Assembly (NCBI GenBank): GCA_002256485.1 | Contig: NNSG01000008.1 | Location: 62,001-126,000, forward strand | Origin: Fidelibacterota bacterium 408169 | Lineage (GTDB): Bacteria > Fidelibacterota > Marinisomatia > Marinisomatales > TCS55 | DNA length: 64,000 bases | Reading direction: 5' to 3' | Part shown: positions 1 through 7,495 of the stretch, piece by piece | Position numbering within the stretch: the stretch's first letter is position 1 | Layout of the letters: each line of letters starts with the position of its first letter | Position numbers and translations under genes: made by a program | Notes under the pieces: model-generated | What the model was told of the DNA's origin: nothing | Database searches by the model: none | Seen by the model: only the letters and a program-made list of their open reading frames with translations

Positions 1-1329
1 AATAATCGTCGCAGGATTAAAGGGATTTGGAAAAGCAGGGAAAAGTGAAAATGCTTCCGGTACAGCCGGTGAATCATTTACCGATAATGGATCTGCCACA
101 AAGGGAATGGGGTCAAACGTATCCTGAAAAACAGATTGAGAAACGGAAGGATCCAGTCCAAACCAGTCTTCAATCAATGTTGAGTACACCTGCCGAAAAT
201 CATGTTCAGTTAAAAGGTTTCCATTATTATCCAAATTGGATAAACTGGGTTGGGAACCGAATACATCACCAATGGTTGTTGAGCCAAATGTAAAAATCGG
301 ACCGCTGGTCCCATGATCTGTTCCGCTGGAACCATTCTCGTCTACCCGCCGTCCAAACTCGGATGTGGTGACGGTCAAAACACGGTCGTCCAAACCCTGG
401 TTTTTCAGATCCTGTAAAAAAGCACTAATAGCTGTAGACATCTGGTTAAGTCGCTGGGGATGAGCATTACCCTGTCCTGCGTGGTTATCAAAACCGCGAA
501 TGTGAAGGCGGTAGACAGGTGTTGTTAATCCACCGGAAATGAGTTTGGCCGTTACGGCTAACTGATCTCCTAAATTATTATTGGGATATTCAATGGTTAA
601 GTTACCATTTTGGCCGGCGGCATATATTTCTTCAGAATACTCTAATGTGGTTAAATCCAATTCACGGACAAAACTCAATTCATCACCGCCATAGGTTTCC
701 GGTGGAGGATCATTTGAACCAGGCACATAATTATCGTTCACGATATAATACATGATTTCCGGGTCGAAAAGCATCGTAGCAAAATTTGACTGCTCACTTT
801 GAAATTCCAATAAGTTGGCACTGCCGAATTGAATGGCAATTGGATGCTCCGGTGCACCAACAGGAAAATTGGGGTATTCATTATTAAAGAGCCTACCCAA
901 CCAACCGGACAACCAAATTTCATTCTCCGGGGAACCTGTTACCCAAATATCTGACGATCGGAAATGGGATAAGTTGCTTTGAGGATAACCCACACCATGA
1001 ATAATACCCATTTCACCATTTTGAAAAATGGGTACAAGGGAAGCCATTTGGGGATGAAATCCGCTGTCATCAGTTACCATCAATGCTTCATTTTCATCGA
1101 AAGCCAGCGTGGGTCGAGCTTGATGATAAAGTGAATCATAAACAGGAATAACTGAATTCAACCCATCGTTGCCGCCATCCAGTTTGATGAGTACCAGGAT
1201 TCGGTCCGAATCCCATGTTCCTGTTTTCCTACGAATAGTTTGCTGTGTTTTTCCCAAAGCCATAAGCGGTATTTGGGTACCCATAATGGACAATGCTAAA
1301 CTTGATTTTATAAAATCCCTGCGTTTCAT
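1..1329 (-). CDS. DUF1501 family exported protein with C-terminal sorting domain (partial)
   Basis: The minus frame stays open from the ATG at 1329 to base 1, giving 443 codons without a stop; the 3' end lies outside the window. The N-terminus MKRRDFIKSSLALSIMG is a twin-arginine type signal. It is followed by the DUF1501 core (VLIKLDGGNDGLNSVIP near residue 45, then SNLSHFRSSDIW, HIRGFDNHAGQGN and TSEFGRRVDENGSSGTDHG), a family related to the alkaline phosphatase/sulfatase fold and found at the cell surface. The last visible residues are FPNPFNPATI, the start of a type IX-like sorting domain, so only a few dozen residues are probably missing. Its start overlaps the stop of the DUF1800 gene by 4 bp (ATGA), so the two are likely translated together. 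The enzymatic role of the DUF1501/DUF1800 pair is unknown. Confidence 0.9.
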   Translation of the reverse strand, partial: MKRRDFIKSSLALSIMGTQIPLMALGKTQQTIRRKTGTWDSDRILVLIKLDGGNDGLNSVIPVYDSLYHQARPTLAFDENEALMVTDDSGFHPQMASLVPIFQNGEMGIIHGVGYPQSNLSHFRSSDIWVTGSPENEIWLSGWLGRLFNNEYPNFPVGAPEHPIAIQFGSANLLEFQSEQSNFATMLFDPEIMYYIVNDNYVPGSNDPPPETYGGDELSFVRELDLTTLEYSEEIYAAGQNGNLTIEYPNNNLGDQLAVTAKLISGGLTTPVYRLHIRGFDNHAGQGNAHPQRLNQMSTAISAFLQDLKNQGLDDRVLTVTTSEFGRRVDENGSSGTDHGTSGPIFTFGSTTIGDVFGSQPSLSNLDNNGNLLTEHDFRQVYSTLIEDWFGLDPSVSQSVFQDTFDPIPFVADPLSVNDSPAVPEAFSLFPAFPNPFNPATII

Positions 1330-2951
1330 ATGAGTTGAAACTCCGGTTTGCGTAGTATGTATTTGATCAAATTTCGTAAACGAAGAGGAGCTCCCGGATC
1401 ATTAATATCCCAGTCATATACAGCTGCACCTTCCAGAAGTGCATACAATAATTGTTCTTCTAATTCATCTGATATGGGCAGGGGGAAAAAGAGTTTGGCC
1501 ATATCTTGTACAAGAACTTCCGCATCTTCGGGATCACTTAATGTTTGAGCCAATGCAACCACATCCGGTTCAAAATCGAAATTTCCCCCAAATGGATTTA
1601 TGCCGTCCACTAAAGCAGATGCAAACAATTTTCGCATGGGTAATGTAATAGAATTAAGCCAGGAACGATAGCCTGCCCAGCCATTTACATTGGGGGGCAT
1701 GTTTGGTATCATTCCCATAAAATATTGAAGGTCAATTAAATAATTAATAGGTAGGTTTTCCTCTGCAATATCCAATTGTCGAAATACACCCTGTGTTACG
1801 GTTAATGGATTACGGATGATACAACCACGAAAATTTTCATCGTAAAAATGATCACTGGTAAAAAGGTGCTCCATAACGGGTAAAATTTCATAATTGTTAT
1901 TTCTGAAGATAGTGGCCATTTCATTCACAATAGTATCATCAGGTACTTCGTAAACAAACCATCTGTATATTTTTTCACAAATAAAATTGGCTGTCTGATC
2001 CTGTTGCAAAATAATGTCAATAATATCATCACCATTGAAATTGCCTGTTTGTCCTAAAAATGTTTTTTGTCCAAAATCATGGTGTTGCTGCCAGTGATTT
2101 CCAAATCCGGTTGCTTGATCATAGTTGTAATTAGTCGCCACACCGTTTGTCCCATACCCTGTAAATGCTCGTGCTGCTTCTTCCACATCTGTTTGGGTAT
2201 AATTGTCAACACCAATTGTGAATAATTCAAGGAGTTCCCGGGCAAAATTTTCATTGGGATGGTTTACAGTATTGGCATTGATATTCAGCCAGATCATCAT
2301 AGCGGGGCCAAAAGAAACGCGTCGCAATAATTCTCTGAAATCGCCTAGGCAATGTTCCCGGAAGATTGCGTTTTGTTCATACATAGCTTGAGGATAAAAC
2401 ACACCTTCGAAGGACGTGGCAAAATGATCATGCCAAAAAAGGGTCATATTTTCCACAATGGACATGGGTTGAATGGCCATACGTTTCATCCACCAACCGA
2501 TAAGTTCAAATTGCCGTTGGAAGTAAGTTTCGATCAATTCCATTATTTCTTCTTCTGTCATGGCATCCCATTGAGGCGGTGGTTCATTCACCCAATCTCC
2601 AGGTGGATCCGGCTGACCCTGAACAGCGAGAAGAGTATCAACTGTATTTGTCATGGTGTCAGAGCCTGATGAGGTCATTTCAGAAAATGTGGGAGCAAAT
2701 AATGTTCTGCGCAATAGGTGAGCAGCAGTGTCATCATTCCAATCAATACTGGTTCGGCGTCTGGAAGGTGTTATCGGAACGGGAGTATAGTCTTTTACAG
2801 GTGGATAATAAGGTACCGGTTTATCTTCCAGAAATTTTCGATATAAATTCGCGACTCGTGCTGTTGGCCAGTCTTTTTTGGCGAGACTGGGGTGGTCCGC
2901 TTTTCGGTGGTGCTTGGTTAAAAAGTCTCGTCTGGTAATGGATTCAACCAT
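1326..2951 (-). CDS. DUF1800 family protein
   Basis: A 541-residue protein with the DUF1800 landmarks: LLRRTLFAPT near residue 83, ENMTLFWHDHFATS near 166, then NENFARELLELFTIGV and the C-terminal NVNGWAGYRSW region. DUF1800 genes almost always sit immediately upstream of a DUF1501 gene, as here with a 4-bp overlap. The N-terminus contains TRRDFL, like a twin-arginine motif, but no clear hydrophobic segment follows, so export is uncertain. Unlike its partner it has no PNPFNP sorting motif. Function is not known; surface polymer processing has been suggested for such pairs, but nothing in this sequence proves it. Confidence 0.9.
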   Translation of the reverse strand: MVESITRRDFLTKHHRKADHPSLAKKDWPTARVANLYRKFLEDKPVPYYPPVKDYTPVPITPSRRRTSIDWNDDTAAHLLRRTLFAPTFSEMTSSGSDTMTNTVDTLLAVQGQPDPPGDWVNEPPPQWDAMTEEEIMELIETYFQRQFELIGWWMKRMAIQPMSIVENMTLFWHDHFATSFEGVFYPQAMYEQNAIFREHCLGDFRELLRRVSFGPAMMIWLNINANTVNHPNENFARELLELFTIGVDNYTQTDVEEAARAFTGYGTNGVATNYNYDQATGFGNHWQQHHDFGQKTFLGQTGNFNGDDIIDIILQQDQTANFICEKIYRWFVYEVPDDTIVNEMATIFRNNNYEILPVMEHLFTSDHFYDENFRGCIIRNPLTVTQGVFRQLDIAEENLPINYLIDLQYFMGMIPNMPPNVNGWAGYRSWLNSITLPMRKLFASALVDGINPFGGNFDFEPDVVALAQTLSDPEDAEVLVQDMAKLFFPLPISDELEEQLLYALLEGAAVYDWDINDPGAPLRLRNLIKYILRKPEFQLI

Positions 2952-3005
2952 ATAAAACTAAAATTACGCTACGCATGTGTAATTATAAAAGGTAGTCATT
3001 ATTTC

Positions 3006-3650
3006 TTAAACAGACTCCGTTAGTGAAGATAGGTTAAATGTGCTATCATTCATAAAATCTTGAATGAGTTTACCGGCTCGCAGAGGAATTTTATGAGGAA
3101 CCTTATATGTTTCATGGCGGACGCAATAACCATGATTCTTCAAGAGGGTATACGCTTCCTTACCTAATTCAGGTTTAACAATTTCATCTTCAGTACCATG
3201 GAGAATCAGGATGGGCGTTTGGCGGCTCAGGTCTGTAGCATCATTAAAAAGACGATCGGGATTGCGAATAAAACCAGCGATTGGAATAATGCCGCCAATG
3301 GCAAAATCCAGTCGAAGCGCAACATGTAAACATAATCCGGCACCCATTGAAAAACCGATTAAATAAATATCCTTCGGAGAAAAACCATCTTCCAATACTT
3401 GAGAAATAAGAGCGGTTGTAAGTTCAAATGTTTTTGCATATTCCCAGCCGGTTTCATCATTTCCGCTGAACCAAGTAAAGCCTTTTCCAACATCAGCTTT
3501 ATAAGGTGCCCGGGGAATATACCATTTGGTATCTTTCAATCTCATGGATTTTGCCACGGGAACCATGGCATGTTCATCTCCCGTCCAGCCGTGAAGACCG
3601 ATGACCGCCCGTTTGGAGTTGTCACAGTCTTGGAAATAGTTAATATTCAA
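3006..3650 (-). CDS. alpha/beta hydrolase, phospholipase/carboxylesterase type
   Basis: A 214-residue cytoplasmic hydrolase without a signal peptide. It shows the oxyanion segment GLHGWTGDE (residues 18-26), the nucleophile elbow GFSMG with Ser101, the acid Asp155 in HGTEDEIV and the catalytic His186 in VPHKIP, which is the order and spacing of the Abhydrolase_2 carboxylesterase/thioesterase family (usual length about 200-220). The substrate is probably an acyl ester but cannot be read from the sequence. It lies 3 bp after the small lipoprotein gene, so it probably ends a four-gene minus-strand operon starting at 4909. Confidence 0.85.
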   Translation of the reverse strand: MNINYFQDCDNSKRAVIGLHGWTGDEHAMVPVAKSMRLKDTKWYIPRAPYKADVGKGFTWFSGNDETGWEYAKTFELTTALISQVLEDGFSPKDIYLIGFSMGAGLCLHVALRLDFAIGGIIPIAGFIRNPDRLFNDATDLSRQTPILILHGTEDEIVKPELGKEAYTLLKNHGYCVRHETYKVPHKIPLRAGKLIQDFMNDSTFNLSSLTESV

Positions 3651-3653
3651 TAC

Positions 3654-3911
3654 TTACTGATCGCAGCAGCAATCATCCACAACTTTCACCGTTTCCAGAT
3701 CGAATTCAACCCCGTCCAGTTTATAGCGGATGCAGACTCCCACTTCAATGTTATCAATCGTCCCAAGTGCCGTAAGATCTTCCGTTGTAACTTCATTGAA
3801 TAAATATCCATCCAGAATAGTACCTCCGCAATTATCACATCCTTCTTCTTTTTCGCAGGCAGGAAAGGTGAACATTGCCAAACATGATATTATTAGAATA
3901 CTCGCTTTCAT
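3654..3911 (-). CDS. small cysteine-rich lipoprotein
   Basis: An 85-residue protein starting MKASILIISCLAMFTFPAC, a signal peptide with a plausible lipobox (FPAC), so it is probably lipidated at Cys19. The mature part has seven further cysteines, including CDNC shortly after the anchor and a terminal CCC, which suggests metal binding or disulfides. No family is recognised. It lies 8 bp after the 3920-4234 gene and 3 bp before the esterase gene. Confidence 0.7.
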   Translation of the reverse strand: MKASILIISCLAMFTFPACEKEEGCDNCGGTILDGYLFNEVTTEDLTALGTIDNIEVGVCIRYKLDGVEFDLETVKVVDDCCCDQ

Positions 3912-3919
3912 TTTTTACC

Positions 3920-4234
3920 TCAAGGCCTTTCAAAATTAGCCGCAGACATTAATGTCCATTTCGCATTTTCCGGTGTGCGGCTTGGTTCTAGGCGAAATAA
4001 CTCTCCAGTTTCTGTATCAAGCAAATAATGCCAGTGTGTACGGTCAATGCTGAAACTTTGCAATTGATACCGGCCTGTTTCATCTTTCTTTCCTATTTCA
4101 TCACGCATGAATTGCTCCAAGCGAGTTAATAGGGAATGGAGTGAATCTTCTTCCGTTTCTGCTGCTCCGACAAATACGAAGAATGATACTGTTAGAAGCA
4201 TACCGGAAATGATTCCGATGATGGTTTTTTTCAT
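3920..4234 (-). CDS. exported hypothetical protein, 104 aa
   Basis: Starts MKKTIIGIISGMLLTVSFFVFVGA, a clear signal peptide with a probable cleavage after VGA. The mature part is about 80 residues, with a helical acidic stretch (EEDSLHSLLTRLEQFMRDEIG) and then a short beta-rich segment containing WHYLLDTETGELFRLEP, similar to small periplasmic proteins that end in a tandem beta unit. No family is recognised. It sits 15 bp after the metallo-beta-lactamase gene and 8 bp before the lipoprotein gene, so it is presumably co-transcribed. Confidence 0.7.
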   Translation of the reverse strand: MKKTIIGIISGMLLTVSFFVFVGAAETEEDSLHSLLTRLEQFMRDEIGKKDETGRYQLQSFSIDRTHWHYLLDTETGELFRLEPSRTPENAKWTLMSAANFERP

Positions 4235-4249
4235 GACGTCTCCTTGTAT

Positions 4250-4909
4250 TTATAAGGGTTGATTACGGCTGGCTTCAAATGCAGCCATACGTTCAATAAA
4301 GTCTTGTTCATTCGCCGCCTGCAATAACGGACTGATTTCAATATTTTTGGCAATTGTAATAGTAGGCGATTTGCCATAGTCATGACCGGGATATATTATG
4401 GTGTCTTGAGGAAGTGTCAACAGTTTATCATATACAGATCGGTATAATTTTCCTGTATCACTTCCCTGGCTGATAGTGCGGCCGGTCCGTCCGACAAATA
4501 GAGTATCACCAGTGAAAATAACATTTTCTAATTTGTAGCAGCACGAATCTGGGAAATGTCCCGGAGTATGCAGCACATCAATTAAGAGTTGACCGATTTG
4601 TATTTGTTCTCCATCCAGGGCGGGATGAACATTTAGAGCACTGATACGGCCGGCTGATTTTTCGTGAATAACGATTAATAATTCTGGAAATGCATCCAGA
4701 TATTCATCGATAAACGCTATATGATCACCGTGTGTATGAGTAATAAGCATGGTGACAAATGCGCCATTGATAAAAGGACGAACTGTTTCAAAAGGTAAAG
4801 CAGCGTCAACACAAATTTGTGCTCTACTCTGCAAGCAGGTTAGGATGAACTGGAAATTGTCATCATACCCGCCTTTAAATGATCGAATTGCAAAATCGGT
4901 GTTTATCAT
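4250..4909 (-). CDS. MBL-fold metallohydrolase (glyoxalase II-like)
   Basis: A 219-residue metallo-beta-lactamase fold protein. The metal motif THTHGDH (His58, His60, Asp62, His63) is followed by HTPGHFPDSC, FTGDTLFVGRTGR and a final YPGHDYG, the usual ligand order for hydroxyacylglutathione hydrolase-like and persulfide dioxygenase-like enzymes. It lacks the long C-terminal substrate domain of true GloB, so the thioester substrate is open. It is the first gene of the minus-strand run to 3006 and diverges from the 5003 gene across about 93 bp, where the promoters of both must lie. Confidence 0.85.
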   Translation of the reverse strand: MINTDFAIRSFKGGYDDNFQFILTCLQSRAQICVDAALPFETVRPFINGAFVTMLITHTHGDHIAFIDEYLDAFPELLIVIHEKSAGRISALNVHPALDGEQIQIGQLLIDVLHTPGHFPDSCCYKLENVIFTGDTLFVGRTGRTISQGSDTGKLYRSVYDKLLTLPQDTIIYPGHDYGKSPTITIAKNIEISPLLQAANEQDFIERMAAFEASRNQPL

Positions 4910-5002
4910 AATAAAATCATACTGATTCTAATAAATGAAAAGTTTATCTTCAACCAGTTAAAAACATGCAAATTAATTTAGTTAATTAGGAAAAATACAC
5001 TC

Positions 5003-5215
5003 ATGAAAGATACTGGACTATATTTAATCATAGCAGGTGTTGCTGTTTTCGTTTTGGTTTTTATTGGTAAAATATTCTCTTTCATTGCCAATAATCCAAT
5101 TCTTGGATTAGCACTCCTTGCAATCATTTGTGGAGTCATATTATTATTATTAAATATGATTAAGGAAACCAAACAATCCAAAAAAGATGAACCTTTTAGA
5201 GGGATAAATAAATGA
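5003..5215 (+). CDS. small two-helix membrane protein
   Basis: A 70-residue protein with two predicted membrane helices: residues about 6-26 (LYLIIAGVAVFVLVFIGKIF) and about 31-50 (NPILGLALLAIICGVILLLL), then a basic soluble tail. An AGGA lies about 10 bases before the ATG. Its stop overlaps the start of the UPF0145 gene by 4 bp (ATGA), which supports both being real and translationally coupled. No function can be assigned. Confidence 0.7.
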   Translation: MKDTGLYLIIAGVAVFVLVFIGKIFSFIANNPILGLALLAIICGVILLLLNMIKETKQSKKDEPFRGINK

Positions 5216-5538
5216 AAGTTTCCACAACAGAAACAATTGCAGGATATACAATTACTAAAAATCTAGGTGTTGTCATAGGCAATACAATCCGTGCGCGGCA
5301 TATTGGTAAAGACATTAAAGCTGGTCTTCGCAGTTTAGTTGGTGGTGAAATTACGGAATACACGGGAATGCTGGCTGAATCACGTGAACAGTCACTACAG
5401 CGAATGATTGAGCGGGCGATTGAATTGGAAGCAGATGCTATTATAGGAGTACGTTTTCAGACATCGATGATAATGCAGACAACTGCAGAATTGCTTGTGT
5501 ATGGCACAGCGGTAAAATTATCGCCAAAATCTGATTAA
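5212..5538 (+). CDS. UPF0145 / YbjQ-like heavy-metal-binding domain protein
   Basis: A 108-residue protein that matches the whole YbjQ family: TTETIAGYTITKNLGVVIGN at the N-terminus, the central GGEITEYTGMLAESREQSLQRM and the end ADAIIGVRFQTS...ELLVYGTAV. Members form pentameric rings; a metal-binding role is suggested by fold only. Coupled to the small membrane protein upstream by an ATGA overlap, which suggests that the two work together, perhaps at the membrane. Confidence 0.88.
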   Translation: MKVSTTETIAGYTITKNLGVVIGNTIRARHIGKDIKAGLRSLVGGEITEYTGMLAESREQSLQRMIERAIELEADAIIGVRFQTSMIMQTTAELLVYGTAVKLSPKSD

Positions 5539-5629
5539 GTCTTTTTTATTGCCCGATGCTCATCTGTATATTCGGCGGCATTTTTTTATACAAAAACTCA
5601 AATTCATACTTAAAGAAAAGGTAAACAAA

Positions 5630-6322
5630 ATGAAATTAAAATACTTTACACTTATAACAGGACTGTTTTTGATCGGATATGGATCATCAGATAGTCAACC
5701 GTCTGCGAAACTGGAAACGGCTATGGATTCAGTTAGCTATAGTATTGGTGTAGACATTGGAAAAAACATGAAAGCCCAAGATTTGGACATTAATGAAAAA
5801 GCAATGTTTGAAGGTTGGAGTTCATCTTATAAAGGTGAAGATCTAAAACTGACAGATGAAGATATGCTGGCTTCATTAAATAACTTCAGAAAAATTATGC
5901 AAGAAAAATCTCAACAAAAAGCGAAAGCACAAGCTGTTGAAAATCTCGCAAATGGTGAAGCCTTTTTAACTGAAAATTCAAAAAAAGAAGGCGTTATAAC
6001 AACAGAAAGTGGGTTACAGTATAAAATTGTTAATCAAGGCGATGGCCCCATTCCAACATCAGATGATAAAGTGACAGTTCATTATCGGGGAACTCTCATT
6101 GATGGCGAGGAATTTGATAGCTCCTATAAACGAGGTCAGCCGGCATCATTTGGCGTCACAGGTGTTATCAAGGGCTGGACAGAAGCACTGCAATTAATGC
6201 CTGTCGGTTCCAAGTGGGAATTATATATTCCGTCTAATTTGGCTTACGGAAATGGGCCACGCAGTCCAGGCGGACCGAATAGCACTCTCGTGTTTGAAGT
6301 GGAGTTAATTGGGATAGAGTGA
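5630..6322 (+). CDS. FKBP-type peptidyl-prolyl isomerase, exported
   Basis: The ATG at 5630 is chosen over the upstream in-frame ATG at 5549 because it starts a signal peptide (MKLKYFTLITGLFLIG) and has a purine stretch AAAGG upstream. The 230-residue product has the Mip/FklB layout: an N-terminal helical dimerisation domain (residues about 25-120, with VSYSIGVDIG) and a C-terminal FKBP domain (about 135-230; TVHYRGTLIDGEEFDSSY, GVIKGWTEALQLMPVGSKWELYIP, LAYG, LVFEVELIGI). It should catalyse proline isomerisation in the periplasm. Oddity: where relatives have a lipobox cysteine (GCGSS) this protein reads GYGSS, so the lipid anchor seems lost. It converges with the gene remnant ending at 6324. 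Confidence 0.92.
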   Translation: MKLKYFTLITGLFLIGYGSSDSQPSAKLETAMDSVSYSIGVDIGKNMKAQDLDINEKAMFEGWSSSYKGEDLKLTDEDMLASLNNFRKIMQEKSQQKAKAQAVENLANGEAFLTENSKKEGVITTESGLQYKIVNQGDGPIPTSDDKVTVHYRGTLIDGEEFDSSYKRGQPASFGVTGVIKGWTEALQLMPVGSKWELYIPSNLAYGNGPRSPGGPNSTLVFEVELIGIE

Positions 6323-6323
6323 C

Positions 6324-7156
6324 TTATTTGACCAGTAACATTTTATTGGTCAATACAATGTTCCCCGCAGACAGCCTGCAGAAATAAATTCCGCTGGATG
6401 CATTTTCTGCATCCCATTTTACATCATAAAATCCTGCATCCATTTTAGCTTGGATGAGCTTATCAACAAGCCGTCCTTTAATATCATAAATTGCGATTGT
6501 TACCAAACCAAGCTCACCAACATTATAACGGATGGATGTAATCGGGTTGAAAGGGTTGGGATAGTTGGGATAAAGTTTGAATTCATTGGGAGTTAAAACA
6601 TCCAACTTTTGTGTACCTGAACTGAACACATTTCCATCTTCACTATAATACACATGTGTAACAGTAATGCTGGTTGGATCATTTATATCCGGAAGAATAC
6701 ACATAGACTTTTCTTCCAATGTTTCTGCAGAACTTCCAAACTCTACCAAATATTTACCCGCTTGTTCATCATGGTGCTTTAATGAGATTCCCTGTGCTCC
6801 ATAAACGGGCGGTGTGATCTCTATTTGGCCATCAGTTGGATCATATTGAACATAGATTTGTCCGCTCATTGTTCGGGCAGGAATAGTCACAGATTTTGCA
6901 AGCCAATCAGGCTGCTCGCCGATTGTTTGCTGATTGAATCCCCCAAAACCAAAATTTTCCTGTGCCCAACCCCACATCTGAATAAAAACCATACCATCTT
7001 CCAAGCCAAATTCACTATCAAATGTTGGTAAGAAATGAGGTATCTTTCCCTGGGTTGGGCCTAATTCAAAGGCATAGTCCTTTGCTTTCCAACCATTAAT
7101 GAAATCTGTTAAGTCATTTACATCAATGGTATCATTCAAATCGTAATCCTCTTGCG
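6324..7156 (-). pseudogene. 3' remnant of a type IX-sorted secreted protein
   Basis: The minus frame ends at 6324 and encodes a C-terminal sorting domain (LYPNYPNPFNPITSIRYNVGELG ... SSGIYFCRLSAGN). There is no signal peptide and no convincing start: the only candidate near the 5' end is a TTG at 7139, inside an acidic calcium-loop-like segment (DLNDTIDVNDLTDFINGW) that normally lies deep in such proteins. Upstream the frame runs into a TAG at 7181-7179, inside the CRISPR-like repeat. The gene therefore looks truncated at its 5' end at or next to base 7157. At least 271 residues of frame survive intact, so the break may be recent. Confidence 0.75.
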
Positions 7157-7192
7157 GCCTAGAACGAATACCAAATTTCTACTGTTGTAGAT
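7157..7192 (+). repeat. solitary type V-A (Cas12a)-like CRISPR repeat
   Basis: A 36-base unit that begins GCCTAGAAC and ends with AATTTCTACTGTTGTAGAT (7174-7192). That 19-base end is identical to the processed crRNA handle of Francisella-type Cas12a as I recall it: the stem TCTAC/GTAGA with a TGTT loop. The 36-base length and the G-CTA-like 5' end also fit type V-A repeats. Only one copy is present; I found no second repeat in 7193-7495 or elsewhere in the window and no cas gene, so this is an orphan repeat, not an array. On the plus strand any guide would start at 7193. Confidence 0.6.
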
Positions 7193-7347
7193 TTGAGGTT
7201 TTTCCTGTTATTTGCTCCGTCCTTAATTGGGCAAAGGTTTTTGAAAAGTTATTTTGGTCTTTGTTTTGCGTTTAGTCCTGCAAAGAAAACGTTGCAAAAG
7301 TTGAGGGATAAATACAAGAAGTGACATGAGCATTCTGTTCATGGTCT

Positions 7348-7368
7348 CATCCAACAGGATGTTGGATG
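7348..7368. repeat. perfect 9-bp inverted repeat
   Basis: CATCCAACA / TGTTGGATG separated by GGA. No T-run follows on either strand, so it is not a typical intrinsic terminator. It may be a mobile-element end, a transcript hairpin or a binding site. Confidence 0.5.
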
Positions 7369-7431
7369 CACAGAAACAGCGATTGCATTATTTTTCTATG
7401 TTTTATATATAAGATTATTCAAGTATAGTAC

Positions 7432-7466
7432 TACATGAAATACCTTGGTTATTCATGTATTATAAT
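7432..7466 (+). promoter_or_regulatory. probable promoter with operator-like inverted repeat
   Basis: TATAAT at 7461-7466 lies about 30 bases before the ATG of the DUF4143 gene. Directly upstream is the inverted repeat TACATGAA (7432-7439) / TTCATGTA (7452-7459), which would occupy the -35 region. No good -35 hexamer is visible, so activation or repression at the inverted repeat is plausible. This is inferred from position only. Confidence 0.3.
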
Positions 7467-7495
7467 GTATTTTTTAATAGGAAAAACAAACTGAA

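Larger units (their letters stand above)
7193..7495. other. accessory stretch between orphan repeat and ATPase gene
   Basis: No complete gene. On the plus strand a frame without a start runs from inside the repeat (7163) to a TGA at 7322-7324 and ends FSPAKKTLQKLRDKYKK, which could be a scrap of a larger protein but is too short to name. After it lies a perfect 9-bp inverted repeat (7348-7368), then AT-rich DNA with the probable promoter of the DUF4143 gene. No further CRISPR repeat was seen. Confidence 0.5.

Noticed and set aside
2203-2938. Plus-strand frames of 105-119 residues in the DUF1800 gene
   Set aside because: Antisense to a recognised gene, without signals or similarity.
7157-7495. 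A CRISPR array downstream of the repeat
   Set aside because: Only one repeat copy is present; no second unit at the expected 60-70 base spacing and no cas gene in the window.
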